DNA of 64,000 nucleotides, from the NCBI RefSeq assembly GCF_900142575.1, contig NZ_FRBI01000028.1, positions 1 through 64,000 of the forward strand. The letters run 5' to 3'. How positions within the stretch are numbered: the first letter of the stretch is position 1; the number at the start of each line of letters is the position of its first letter. This DNA comes from Actinacidiphila paucisporea. Lineage in GTDB: Bacteria > Actinomycetota > Actinomycetes > Streptomycetales > Streptomycetaceae. A model generated the notes under the pieces. It was given only the letters and a program-made list of their open reading frames with translations, was not told the DNA's origin and ran no database searches. The position numbers were made by a program, and so were the translations under genes. Positions 42,349 to 50,602 of the stretch are shown here, one piece after another.

Positions 42349-43080
42349 CTACCCGCCGTACGCCGGCGGTGCGTACGCCGCCGCGAAGGCCGCCGCGTCC
42401 CACGTACCGCCCAGCTGCGGCGCCAGCCAGTCCGGCGCCGCGGCACGGAAGGCGGCCGGGGACAGCGCCGCCACCGCCTGCGGCAGCGCGCCGAGCAGCG
42501 GCGCCCCCACGACCTCCGGCAGGTCGACGACGTTGCAGCGCTCGGCGAGGTCGGGGTCGCCGCGCCAGCTGCCGAAGATCACCCCGGCGCAGCTGATCTT
42601 CCGGCTCTCCAGCGCCTCCGCGGTCAGCGCCCCGGCGTTCAGCGTGCCCAGCCCCGGCGGCGCCACCAGCAGCACCTTGGCCCGCAGCATCCGGGCCGCG
42701 TCCGCGAGCGTCGAACCCTGCGCGTCGTACCGCACCAGCAGCCCGCCCGCGCCCTCCACCAACACCACGTCGTGGACCGCGGCGAGCTTCGCGGCGGCCT
42801 CGGCGATCTCGTCGGGACCCAGCGTGGGCAGCCCGGACCGGGCGGCGGCGGTGGCCGGCGCCAGCGGCTCGGGATAGCGCGCCAGCTCCACCGCGGTCAC
42901 CGGGCCGGCCAGCCGGGCCACCTCGGCCGCGTCACCCGGCTCGCCCTCGGCGACCCCGGTCTGCGCGGGCTTGAGCACCGCCACGCTCAGCCCCTGCGCC
43001 AGGGACGCGGCGGCCACCGCGGCGGTCGCCATCGTCTTGCCGACCTCGGTGCCCGTACCGGTGATGACCACGATGGCCAT
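42349..43080 (-). CDS. bioD: Dethiobiotin synthase
   Basis: A 243-residue P-loop enzyme that closes the ureido ring of dethiobiotin from DAPA, CO2 and ATP. P-loop GTGTEVGKT (8-16), then VAVLKPAQTG and VLVEGAGGLLV are the substrate and switch motifs. ATG 43080 follows GGAG; a start at 43107 is possible but adds a poor N-terminus. Third gene of bioB-bioA-bioD, 78 bp after bioA. Confidence 0.93.
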   Translation of the reverse strand: MAIVVITGTGTEVGKTMATAAVAAASLAQGLSVAVLKPAQTGVAEGEPGDAAEVARLAGPVTAVELARYPEPLAPATAAARSGLPTLGPDEIAEAAAKLAAVHDVVLVEGAGGLLVRYDAQGSTLADAARMLRAKVLLVAPPGLGTLNAGALTAEALESRKISCAGVIFGSWRGDPDLAERCNVVDLPEVVGAPLLGALPQAVAALSPAAFRAAAPDWLAPQLGGTWDAAAFAAAYAPPAYGG

Positions 43081-43158
43081 AGGTGTCGCTCCGTTCCTCG
43101 TCGTCATGCGTGCCCGCCGCGCAGGGCGCCCCGGGAACCATGCCCATCCGTGACGCGC

Positions 43159-44481
43159 TCACGCCGCACAAGCGGCGTCCCTGACCCCCGCGCAGATCCG
43201 CGCCACGTCCTCGTCCCCGGTCACGTACGGCGGCATCGTGTAGACCAGGTCGCGGAAAGGCCGCAGCCACACCCCGGCCCGCACCGCGGCCGCGGTCGCC
43301 GCCGCCATGTCCACCGGGTGGTCGAGCTGGACCACCCCGATCGCGCCGAGCACCCGCACGTCGCGCACCCCGGGCAGCGCGGCGACCTCCGCCAGGCCGT
43401 CCCGCAGGCCGGCCTCGATCCGCTTGACCTGCTGTGCCCAGTCCTGGCCGAGCAGCACGTCGAGCGAGGCGTTGGCGACGGCCGCGGCCAGCGGGTTGCC
43501 CATGAAGGTCGGCCCGTGCGCGAGCACCGGCACCTCGCCGCGGGAGATCCCCTCCGCGACCCGGCTGGTGCACAGCGCGGCCGCCATCGTCAGATAACCG
43601 CCGGTCAGCGCCTTGCCGACGCACATCACGTCCGGGCTGACCCCGGCGTGCCCGGCCGCGAACAGCTCGCCGGTACGCCCGAAGCCGGTGGCGATCTCGT
43701 CGAAGACCAGCAGCACGTCGTGTTCGTCACAGGCCTCCCGCAGCACCCGCAGATACCCGGGGGAGTGGAAGGCCATACCCCCCGCTCCCTGCACGACGGG
43801 CTCCACGACCACCGCGGCCAGCTCGGCGGCATGGCGGCCGATCAGCTCCCGCAAGTGCGCCGCGTACCGCGGGTCGGGACCGGCGTCGAAGCCGGGGGGC
43901 GGCGCGTCGGCGAAGACCTGTTCCGGCAGCACCCCCGACCACAGCTGGTGCATGCCGCCGTCCGGGTCGCACACCGACATCGGCTGCCAGGTGTCGCCGT
44001 GGTAGCCGCCGCGCCAGGTCAGCAGCCGGCGCTTGGCCGGCCGGCCCAGCGAACGCCAGAACTGCAGGCACATCTTGACCGCGACCTCCACGGACACCGA
44101 ACCCGAGTCGGCCAGGAAGACATGCCGCAGCGGCTCCGGCGTGATCTCCACCAGCCGGGCCGCCAGGCGGACGGCCGGCTCGTGCGTCAGGCCGCCGAAC
44201 ATCACATGGCTCATCCGGTCCAGCTGGTCGCGCACCGCGTCGTCCAGCACCGGGTGCCGGTAGCCGTGGATCGCCGACCACCACGACGACATCCCGTCGA
44301 CCAGTTCGGTACGCCCCTGCGCCGGCGCCGCCAGCCGCAGCCGCACCCCCGACGCCGACTCGACCACCAGCGGCTCCTGGCGGCCGGGCATCGGGCCGTA
44401 CGGATGCCAGACGTGCTGCCGGTCGAGGCCGAGCAGCACGTCGGGCGGCAGCGGGCCGGCCGCCGCGTAGGGCTCAGGCAT
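43159..44481 (-). CDS. bioA: Adenosylmethionine-8-amino-7-oxononanoate aminotransferase
   Basis: A 440-residue class III aminotransferase that uses SAM as amino donor to make DAPA from KAPA. PLP lysine is in CVGKALTGGY (K290), the PLP Asp in LVFDEIATGFGRTG, and HVWHPYGPMPG plus MSSWWSAIHGYRHP are the BioA-specific substrate elements. It overlaps bioB by 8 bp. Confidence 0.95.
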   Translation of the reverse strand: MPEPYAAAGPLPPDVLLGLDRQHVWHPYGPMPGRQEPLVVESASGVRLRLAAPAQGRTELVDGMSSWWSAIHGYRHPVLDDAVRDQLDRMSHVMFGGLTHEPAVRLAARLVEITPEPLRHVFLADSGSVSVEVAVKMCLQFWRSLGRPAKRRLLTWRGGYHGDTWQPMSVCDPDGGMHQLWSGVLPEQVFADAPPPGFDAGPDPRYAAHLRELIGRHAAELAAVVVEPVVQGAGGMAFHSPGYLRVLREACDEHDVLLVFDEIATGFGRTGELFAAGHAGVSPDVMCVGKALTGGYLTMAAALCTSRVAEGISRGEVPVLAHGPTFMGNPLAAAVANASLDVLLGQDWAQQVKRIEAGLRDGLAEVAALPGVRDVRVLGAIGVVQLDHPVDMAAATAAAVRAGVWLRPFRDLVYTMPPYVTGDEDVARICAGVRDAACAA

Positions 44482-45652
44482 TGGGCGGCAGGTCCGTCCC
44501 CGCGCCGCGGCGGCGCACCGCGACCAGATCGGTACGCGCCGCCGGTACGGCCCCGGCGTCCACGGCAGGTACGGTCCCGGCGTCCGCCTCGTCGTGGCAG
44601 GCGTCTTCGCCGCCGCAGGCGCCCTCGCCCGTACCGCACATCCCGGAGCCCCGGTGGGCGGGCAGCGTCACGGTGTCCGCGCCCTCCACCTCGAAGCCCG
44701 CGTCCGCGATCATGTCGAGGTCGGCCTGGCCCGCCTGGCCCTCACTGGTCAGATAGTCGCCCAGGAAGATCGAGTTGACCAGGTGCAGCGCCAGCGGCTG
44801 CATCGTCCGCAGGTGCACCTCGCGGCCGCCCGCGAGTCGCACCTCCACGTCCGGGCAGACGAACCTGACCATCGCCAGGATCCGCAGGCACCGCTGCGGG
44901 GTGAGATTCCACTCCTTCGCCAGCGGGGTGCCCTCGAAGGGGATCAGGAAGTTCACCGGCACCGAGTCGGGGTCCAGCTCGCGCAGCCCGAACACCACGT
45001 CCACCAGGTCCTCGTCGCTCTCACCCATGCCCGCGATCAGCCCGGAGCACGCGGAGAGCCCCGCCGCCTGCGCCTGCTGCACGGTGTCCACCCGATCGGC
45101 GTACGTATGGGTGGTGGTGATCGAACCGTACGTGCCCTCCGAGGTGTTGAGGTTGTGGTTGTACGCGTCCGCGCCCGCCGCCCGCAGCCGGTCGGCCTGG
45201 CCGCCGGACAGCAGCCCCAGGCACGCGCACACCTCGACGCCCTCGTTCTGGTCCTTGATCGCCGCGATGGTCTCCGAGACCCGGTCCACGTCCCGGTCGG
45301 TCGGGCCGCGCCCGCTGGCCACCAGGCAGACCCGCTTGGCGCCGCCCGCCACCCCGGCGCTCGCCGCGGCGGCCGCCTCACCGGGTTTGAGCCACGTGTA
45401 CTTCAGGATGCCCGCCTGCGAGCCGAGCCGCTGCGAGCAGTACGAGCAGTCCTCGGGACACAGCCCCGACTTGAGGTTGACCAGGTAGTTCAACTTCACC
45501 CGGCGGCCGAACCACTGGCGGCGCACCCGGCCCGCCGCGGCCACCACGTCCAGCAGGTCATCGTCGGAGGTCGCCAGTACGGCCAGCGCCTCTTCACGGC
45601 TGGGCAGCTCGCGTCGCAGCCCCTTGTCCACCAGTGCGGTCAGCAGATCCAT
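44474..45652 (-). CDS. bioB: Biotin synthase with Cys-containing C-terminal extension
   Basis: A 392-residue radical SAM enzyme that inserts sulfur into dethiobiotin. The [4Fe-4S] motif is CPEDCSYC (C65, C69, C72). By alignment to E. coli BioB, C109, C142, C202 and R272 match the ligands of the auxiliary [2Fe-2S] cluster that donates sulfur. About 50 residues beyond the usual end carry three more Cys (C339, C346, C352, as MCGTGEGACGGEDACHD) and then a disordered tail ending LPPNA; such extensions occur in actinomycete BioB. ATG 45652 follows GAGG. First gene of the bioBAD operon, divergent from bioF. Confidence 0.94.
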   Translation of the reverse strand: MDLLTALVDKGLRRELPSREEALAVLATSDDDLLDVVAAAGRVRRQWFGRRVKLNYLVNLKSGLCPEDCSYCSQRLGSQAGILKYTWLKPGEAAAAASAGVAGGAKRVCLVASGRGPTDRDVDRVSETIAAIKDQNEGVEVCACLGLLSGGQADRLRAAGADAYNHNLNTSEGTYGSITTTHTYADRVDTVQQAQAAGLSACSGLIAGMGESDEDLVDVVFGLRELDPDSVPVNFLIPFEGTPLAKEWNLTPQRCLRILAMVRFVCPDVEVRLAGGREVHLRTMQPLALHLVNSIFLGDYLTSEGQAGQADLDMIADAGFEVEGADTVTLPAHRGSGMCGTGEGACGGEDACHDEADAGTVPAVDAGAVPAARTDLVAVRRRGAGTDLPPNA

Positions 45653-45717
45653 GGAGGGATCCTCGCCTACCGGACGCCCCGCGGCCAATGACGGACCGCA
45701 CAACAGCGGTGGCCCCT

Positions 45718-45734
45718 GGTGTGTGCATCACCAC
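45718..45734. promoter_or_regulatory. Dyad in the bioB/bioF divergent promoter
   Basis: TGGTG-N7-CACCA, extended by GGTGTG...CACACC, sits in the 169-bp gap between bioB and bioF. It does not match BioQ or BioR consensus sites known to me. Candidate operator only. Confidence 0.3.
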
Positions 45735-45821
45735 ACCCTGTGCACGATTGCGGGCCAGTACGTTGCAGGTGGACGCGGTCGGCCCGCCCGCCGCCCGACC
45801 GCCACGACCCCGGGGACCGCA

Positions 45822-47000
45822 GTGAAAAGCACACCGCCCACCGCACCGCACGACCCGTTCGGGTGGATCGCGGAGCACACCGCCGTACGCGCCGCCGCCG
45901 GCCTGCACCGCGAACTGCGCCCCAGGCCCGCGCAGTCGCCGCTGCTCGACCTCGCGGGCAACGACTACCTCGGCCTGAGCCGCCACCCGGAGGTCACCCA
46001 GGCCGGCGCCGACGCGTGCCTGACCTGGGGCGCCGGCGCCACCGGCTCCCGGCTGGTCACCGGCAGCACCGCGCTGCACGCCGAACTCGAAGCGGAGATC
46101 GCCGACTTCACCGGCTTCGAGGCCGCCCTGGTACTGGCGTCCGGCTACGCCGCCAACCTCGCGGCCGTCACCGCGCTCACCGCCCAGGGCACCCTGCTGG
46201 TCTCCGACGCCGCCAACCACGCCTCGCTCATCGACGGCTGCCGGCTGTCCAGGGCCCGCACCGAGGTCGTGCCGCACGCCGACCCCGACGCCGTGCGCAA
46301 GGCGCTCGCCGGACACACCGGACGGGCGGTCGTCGTCAGCGACGCGGTCTTCTCCGTCGACGGCGACGCGGCCCCACTCGCCGAACTCGCCGCCGCCGCC
46401 CGCGACAGCGGCGCCGCACTCCTGGTCGACGACGCCCACGGCCTCGGCGTCCTCGGCGACGGCGGCCGCGGCGCCCTCCACGCGGCCGGCCTCGCCGGGG
46501 CCCCCGACGTGGTGTGCACGGCGACCCTCTCCAAGTCGCTCGGCGCCCAGGGCGGCGTCGTCCTCGGCCCGGCCGCCGTCATCGACCACCTGGTCAACGC
46601 GGCCCGCACCTTCATCTTCGACACCGGCCTCGCCCCCGCCGCGGCCGGCGCCGCCCTCGGCGCACTGCGCCTCCTGCGCCGCGAGCCTGACAGGCCGGCC
46701 CGCGCCCTCGCCGCGGCCCGCACCTTCCACCGCCTCCTCACCGCGGCCGGTCTCGACGCCGCCCCGCCCGACGCCTGCGTCGTCTCCGTCCGCGCGCCCT
46801 CGCCATCCGCAGCCGTCACCTGGGCCGCCGACTGCCGTTCCGCCGGCCTGTCCGTCGGCTGCTTCCGTCCCCCGTCCGTCCCCGACGGCATCTCCCGCCT
46901 CCGCCTCACGGCCAACGCCACCCTGACCGACGAGCAGATCGCCACGTCGGCATCCCTTCTCATCAGCACCGCCCCGCCCCTCGCCACCACCACTGCCTAG
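45822..47000 (+). CDS. bioF: 8-amino-7-oxononanoate synthase
   Basis: A 392-residue alpha-oxoamine synthase condensing pimeloyl-ACP/CoA with L-alanine to KAPA, first step of ring assembly. PLP lysine in ATLSKSLGAQGG (K238), DDAHGLGVLG and NDYLGLSRHPEV are conserved. GTG 45822 follows GGGGA. It is transcribed away from bioBAD. The C-terminal end is Thr/Ala-rich. Early pimelate genes (bioC/bioH/bioI) are not in the window. Confidence 0.94.
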   Translation: MKSTPPTAPHDPFGWIAEHTAVRAAAGLHRELRPRPAQSPLLDLAGNDYLGLSRHPEVTQAGADACLTWGAGATGSRLVTGSTALHAELEAEIADFTGFEAALVLASGYAANLAAVTALTAQGTLLVSDAANHASLIDGCRLSRARTEVVPHADPDAVRKALAGHTGRAVVVSDAVFSVDGDAAPLAELAAAARDSGAALLVDDAHGLGVLGDGGRGALHAAGLAGAPDVVCTATLSKSLGAQGGVVLGPAAVIDHLVNAARTFIFDTGLAPAAAGAALGALRLLRREPDRPARALAAARTFHRLLTAAGLDAAPPDACVVSVRAPSPSAAVTWAADCRSAGLSVGCFRPPSVPDGISRLRLTANATLTDEQIATSASLLISTAPPLATTTA

Positions 47001-47007
47001 CGCGTCT

Positions 47008-47028
47008 CCAGGGGCGCGGGAACCGCGC
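47008..47028. repeat. Dispersed Streptomyces-type short repeat, copy 1
   Basis: CAGGGGCGCGGGAACCGCGCG just after bioF. A close copy is found at 57852-57873. From memory, sequences of this type are highly repeated in Streptomyces intergenic DNA. Confidence 0.6.
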
Positions 47029-47044
47029 GTGACCACGGCAACGG

Positions 47045-47084
47045 CCCCTGGGAGGCACCCCCCGCAAGGGGCGCCTCCCAGGGG
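47045..47084. terminator. Bidirectional terminator between bioF and the DUF397 gene
   Basis: A 17-bp stem with one mismatch: CCCCTGGGAGGC (47045-47056) with GCCTCCCAGGGG (47073-47084), continued by CCCC/GGGG around loop CCGCAA. Strong hairpin between convergent genes. Confidence 0.8.
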
Positions 47085-47168
47085 CTCGGGGGACTGTGGG
47101 ACCGTCCGCCTACGCGGCGGCACCGTGGAGTCCGTCACAGCACCCCGCGGGGAGCTGCGGCGAACGCC

Positions 47169-47420
47169 TCAGGCGGAGCGCAGGGCCCCGTCCGCCAGGG
47201 CGTGGACGAAAGAGGTCCACGCGGCCGTGGGAAAGAGCAGCGCGGGACCCGCGACGTCCTTGGAGTCGCGAACCGCGACCCGCCCGGAGGGCAACGCGGC
47301 GGCCTCCACGCAGTTGTTCGCGGCCGTGCTGTGGCTGCTGCGCCGCCAGGCCACGCCCACGAGCGTCGCACTGGAGGAAATGTGCCGGGGCGGCGACGGG
47401 GACAGGGACAGCGCGGTCAT
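47169..47420 (-). CDS. DUF397 protein
   Basis: An 83-residue DUF397 protein: WRRSSHSTAANNCVEAAALP, VAVRDSKDVAGPALLF and WTSFVHAL are the family motifs. DUF397 proteins nearly always pair with a DUF5753 XRE regulator, as here (ATGA overlap), and the pair behaves like a toxin-antitoxin or a developmental switch (WhiJ/BldB-type loci). Biochemical role unknown. Confidence 0.9.
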   Translation of the reverse strand: MTALSLSPSPPRHISSSATLVGVAWRRSSHSTAANNCVEAAALPSGRVAVRDSKDVAGPALLFPTAAWTSFVHALADGALRSA

Positions 47421-48301
47421 AGTGCCTCCTTCGTGGGCCGCGGCATCCGCGAGAACTCGGAACCGATTCCAGCGATCAGCGCAGCCGATTCCGCACAGGG
47501 AAGCGCACGATCACGCAATCGGGCGAACGCGGCGGCGTAAGCGGTGATGTCCTCTTTCCGATCGACACAGAGACTACTCGTCAGATGGTCGAGAACAACC
47601 ACATCCAGATCAGCAATGCGCGGAAAGGAGAAGATGACGAAAGACCCCGTCACCCCTATGTGCCCGCCCGCGGCAAATGGCAGCACGTGCAGGGACACCT
47701 GCGGCAGCTCCGCGGCCTCTGCCAGGCTCCGCAGCTGACCTGCCATCACCTCGGGGCCGCCGACCTCGCGCCGCAGCACCGCCTCGTCGAGCACCGCGGT
47801 CAGCTCGAGCGGCGGGTCCTGGTGCAGCACCGTCTGCCGGGCGATGCGTACGTCCACCAACGCGTCCACCTCGCGCCGCCCGAGGTGCGGCATGACGTCC
47901 ACCGTCAGCGCGTGCGCGTACGCCGGAGTCTGGAGCAACCCTGGCACCACGCTGGTCTCCATCGATCTGGCCCGGCAGGCCCCGGTCTCCAGGCTGATGA
48001 AGTCACGGTATTCGACCGGCAGCACCTCGCGGAAGTCGTGCCACCAGCCGCGCTGGTGGCCGTACCCGGCCAGTGTGCGCAGCAGGTCGCGAACGTCGCG
48101 GTCGCGTACCGCGTAGACGTCCAGCAGCAGGTTGACGTCCTCGGCCCGTACGCTGCTGCGGCCGGTCTCGATCCGGCTGACCTTCGACTGGTGCCAGCCG
48201 GCCCGTTCCGCGGCCTCGCCGCTGGTCAGTCCGGCGAGATCACGCAGCCGGCGCAGCTCCGCGCCGAGCCTGCGCCTGCGTACGGCGGGCACTCTTTCCA
48301 T
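47417..48301 (-). CDS. XRE-family regulator with DUF5753 domain (WhiJ-like)
   Basis: A 294-residue protein: HTH at about 10-65 (RRLRDLAGLTSGEAAERAGWHQSKVSRIETG) and DUF5753 at about 85-265 (YRDFISLETGACRARSMETSVVPGLLQTPAYAHA, EAVLRREVGG, QVSLHVLPF). I prefer ATG 48301 (MERVPAVRRRRLG) because relatives begin a few residues before VRRRRLG; ATG 48331 and GTG 48343 are alternatives. With the adjacent DUF397 gene and the divergent RsbW-like gene it makes a triad seen many times per Streptomyces genome. Confidence 0.88.
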   Translation of the reverse strand: MERVPAVRRRRLGAELRRLRDLAGLTSGEAAERAGWHQSKVSRIETGRSSVRAEDVNLLLDVYAVRDRDVRDLLRTLAGYGHQRGWWHDFREVLPVEYRDFISLETGACRARSMETSVVPGLLQTPAYAHALTVDVMPHLGRREVDALVDVRIARQTVLHQDPPLELTAVLDEAVLRREVGGPEVMAGQLRSLAEAAELPQVSLHVLPFAAGGHIGVTGSFVIFSFPRIADLDVVVLDHLTSSLCVDRKEDITAYAAAFARLRDRALPCAESAALIAGIGSEFSRMPRPTKEAL

Positions 48302-48580
48302 CGTTTCCCACGCCTCCTCGGTGTGCGGCATGCGGCCCTGCACGCCGCCTTATTCACTCGATACGACAGTGTGCCGACCAAATGCGCTCTCACGTAGCAG
48401 AGTTCACCGTTTCGAGCGACAGATATATGCAGACACCTGTGGAGCGCCCGTATTGGCGGCACGATGAGTGTCATTCTGGCGCGAACCCGACGTAAGCGTG
48501 GCGGCCCAATTCCCGGGCCGTCCCGCTCCGGCGCAGGTGCGCACCGGAGCCAGGTCACGGCGGGAAAGGGAAGCGTCGCC

Positions 48581-49009
48581 ATGGCAGATCTTCAGGAAGC
48601 ATCCGTCACCCTGCCGAGCGACCCCGCGTCGGTGACGACGGCCAGACGCTATGTGTGCGGTGTGCTCGCCGAGTGGGGGCTGCCGGCCGGGGCCCCGGCC
48701 GTCGACGCGGTACGCCTGATCGTGTCGGAGCTGGCCACCAACGCGGTTCTGCACACCTCGGGGCTGTCGCCGACCTTCACCGTCGACGTACGGCTCGAGC
48801 GCTCCGAGCAGTTGCACATCGGCGTCACCGACAGTCACCCGCGCTGGCCGCGGCAGGAGGTCGCGGCGGTGCAGCAGGACAACGGCCGCGGAATGGTGAT
48901 CGTCCGCCACCTCACCGCGGAGTCCGGCGGCAGCCTCCAGGTCACGCCGACCGACGACGGGGGGAAGACGGTGTGGATCATGCTTCCGTGGGCGGTCCCG
49001 GTCGGCTGA
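48581..49009 (+). CDS. ATP-binding protein, RsbW-like anti-sigma factor kinase family
   Basis: A 142-residue HATPase_c domain: N-box LIVSELATNAVLHT, G1 region VTDSHPRWPR, G2 NGRGMVIVRHLT. Such small GHKL proteins can be anti-sigma kinases (RsbW/SpoIIAB) or partners of XRE/DUF397 modules. ATG 48581 has AGGGAAG 8 nt upstream; the frame open to 48464 is considered leader. No sigma factor or anti-anti-sigma gene lies next to it. Confidence 0.85.
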   Translation: MADLQEASVTLPSDPASVTTARRYVCGVLAEWGLPAGAPAVDAVRLIVSELATNAVLHTSGLSPTFTVDVRLERSEQLHIGVTDSHPRWPRQEVAAVQQDNGRGMVIVRHLTAESGGSLQVTPTDDGGKTVWIMLPWAVPVG

Positions 49010-49220
49010 GCTGCCGGCGGGCGGCTAGCGGCGGCCCGCGGCGGCCTGCGGGCGGGGGCACGGAGTCGGTCGCGAACGGGCCGGGGAGCGAGCCCCGGGT
49101 GGGCCGTCCACGGAAACGGGCGACCTTCACAGGATCCTCACACGCGAACACCGCCCAGGTCGGCGGGTGTTCGGGCGACGGGAGTCGACAGCGGGGCTGC
49201 CGGTGTCACTTCACCAACTG
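49010..49220. other. Non-coding stretch upstream of the DUF1996 promoter
   Basis: About 210 bp after the RsbW-like gene. A Gly/Arg-coding-looking G-rich stretch and no clear ORF; I see no hairpin strong enough to call. Confidence 0.3.
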
Positions 49221-49249
49221 TTGACACATCCGTAGCGGGGGCGGAACAT
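49221..49249 (+). promoter_or_regulatory. Promoter of the DUF1996 gene
   Basis: TTGACA (49221-49226), 17 bp, GAACAT (49244-49249). The -35 is perfect, the -10 partly matches. It would start transcription around 49256, directly before the palindrome at 49259. Confidence 0.5.
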
Positions 49250-49258
49250 CCGAGCGCG

Positions 49259-49272
49259 GGAGAGCGCTCTCC
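49259..49272. promoter_or_regulatory. LacI-type palindrome, copy 1
   Basis: GGAGAGCGCTCTCC, a perfect 14-bp palindrome in the initial transcribed region of the DUF1996 gene. The GAGCGCTC centre resembles operators of LacI-family sugar regulators such as CebR/CelR (TGGGAGCGCTCCCA). An identical copy follows the gene. Confidence 0.6.
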
Positions 49273-49372
49273 GAGGCCCTTCCGAGTTCCTCAGGAACGC
49301 CGGTGCCGCGCAACCCGGCGAGTGGGCTGTCATGCCCGCAACACCCCCCACTGCGCACAGAAGGAGGTTTCC

Positions 49373-50482
49373 ATGCCACGGAGGCCGAGAAGGATCCCCG
49401 GGCTGCTCGTCGCCCTCGCACTGGTCACGGTCGGCGGCGGCGCGCTGCTGACCGCGAACGCGACGGCGGACACGCCGTCCGCCGCGACACCGCAGAAGGC
49501 GGCGCCGGCGGCCGGTCAGGCGATGGCGGAGATGCCGGGTATGGCGGTGTCGAACCAGACGTCCGGCGACGACCCGGACGGTGACGGTTACATCATGGCC
49601 AATCCGCCGGTGACCGGCGTGACGCCCTCGATGTACGACCCGCCGCACGCGTACTTCCACGAGTTCCAGGCCAAGTGCGCGCCGGACCACACCGCCCCCG
49701 ACGACCCGATCGTCTACCCGGGCCAGCCCGGCAAGTCCCATGACCACACGTTCATGGGCAACACCAGCACCAACGCCAACTCCACGACGGCCTCGTTGGA
49801 GGCGGCCGGTGGGACCGCGTGTCTGGCGCCGGGCGACAAGTCGGCCTACTGGATGCCGAGTCTGTTCAACGGCGCCCAGAAGATCCTCCCCGTAGGACCG
49901 CAGACGATCTACTACAAGTCGTCGGTCAACGACTACACGTCGGTGCGGCCGTTCCCCAAGGGCCTGCGGTTCGTGGTCGGCAGCCCGATGCAGACCCAGG
50001 ACGAGTTCAAGAACCTCAAAGGCACCGTCGAGGGTTGGGAGTGCGGGACCAGCTACCACAACTGGAACTTCCCGGCGAGCTGCCCCAACACCCCCGACAC
50101 GCAGCTGAACATCCGGCTGCAGGCGCCCAGTTGCTGGGACGGCATCCACCTCGACACCCCTGACCACAAGAGCCACATGGCTTATCCGGTCGCTTCCGGG
50201 GCGAACCAGAACGTCTGCCCGGCCGACCACCCGGTCGCGCTGCCGATGATCGAGTTCAAGATGGCCTGGCCGGTCAACGGCGACATGTCGCAGGTGCACC
50301 TGGCCAGCGGCGCCGGCTTCTCCTTCCACTACGACTTCTTCGCCGACTGGGACACCGCGACCCAGGCCGCGATGGTCACCCACTGCATCAACGGCGGCCT
50401 GCAGTGCGACGCCCACGGCTACGACCAGTCGCAGCCCGGCAGGGGTGCCGTTCTCGACGGCAACTACCGCCTCATCCACTGA
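49373..50482 (+). CDS. Secreted DUF1996 protein
   Basis: A 369-residue protein with a twin-Arg-like basic N-terminus and signal peptide (RRPRRIPGLLVALALVTVGGGALL, cleavage after ATA near residue 32), a Met/Ala-rich linker (GQAMAEMPGMAVS), then the DUF1996 domain: HAYFHEFQAKCAPDHTAPDDPIVYPGQPG, HDHTFMGN, YWMPSLF, CGTSYHNWNFPASCP, LQAPSCWDG, with several Cys for disulfides. The domain is common in secreted fungal and actinobacterial proteins linked to polysaccharide-rich environments; activity unknown. AAGGAGG precedes ATG 49373 at ideal spacing. Flanking LacI-type palindromes suggest sugar-controlled expression. Confidence 0.87.
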   Translation: MPRRPRRIPGLLVALALVTVGGGALLTANATADTPSAATPQKAAPAAGQAMAEMPGMAVSNQTSGDDPDGDGYIMANPPVTGVTPSMYDPPHAYFHEFQAKCAPDHTAPDDPIVYPGQPGKSHDHTFMGNTSTNANSTTASLEAAGGTACLAPGDKSAYWMPSLFNGAQKILPVGPQTIYYKSSVNDYTSVRPFPKGLRFVVGSPMQTQDEFKNLKGTVEGWECGTSYHNWNFPASCPNTPDTQLNIRLQAPSCWDGIHLDTPDHKSHMAYPVASGANQNVCPADHPVALPMIEFKMAWPVNGDMSQVHLASGAGFSFHYDFFADWDTATQAAMVTHCINGGLQCDAHGYDQSQPGRGAVLDGNYRLIH

Positions 50483-50510
50483 CCCGCCCTGGGCGCTCTC
50501 CCGGGCGGGT
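50482..50510 (+). terminator. Terminator after the DUF1996 gene
   Basis: ACCCGCCC (50482-50489) pairs with GGGCGGGT (50503-50510), followed by TCTCTTC. Starts at the stop codon. Confidence 0.7.
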
Positions 50511-50526
50511 TCTCTTCGACCCTCCG

Positions 50527-50540
50527 GGAGAGCGCTCTCC
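50527..50540. promoter_or_regulatory. LacI-type palindrome, copy 2
   Basis: GGAGAGCGCTCTCC again, identical over 15 bp to the copy at 49258-49272. It lies just past the terminator, 62 bp from the stop of the convergent NlpC/P60 gene. Confidence 0.55.
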
Positions 50541-50602
50541 AAGGTCATCCGGTGCGCGTGCCCGCCTTCGCCTCGGGCCGCGCACCGCCGCGCCGGCGGA
50601 GG

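Noticed and set aside
45718..45734. BioQ or BioR operator for the biotin genes
   Set aside because: The dyad TGGTG-N7-CACCA does not match the consensus of either regulator; retained only as an unnamed dyad.
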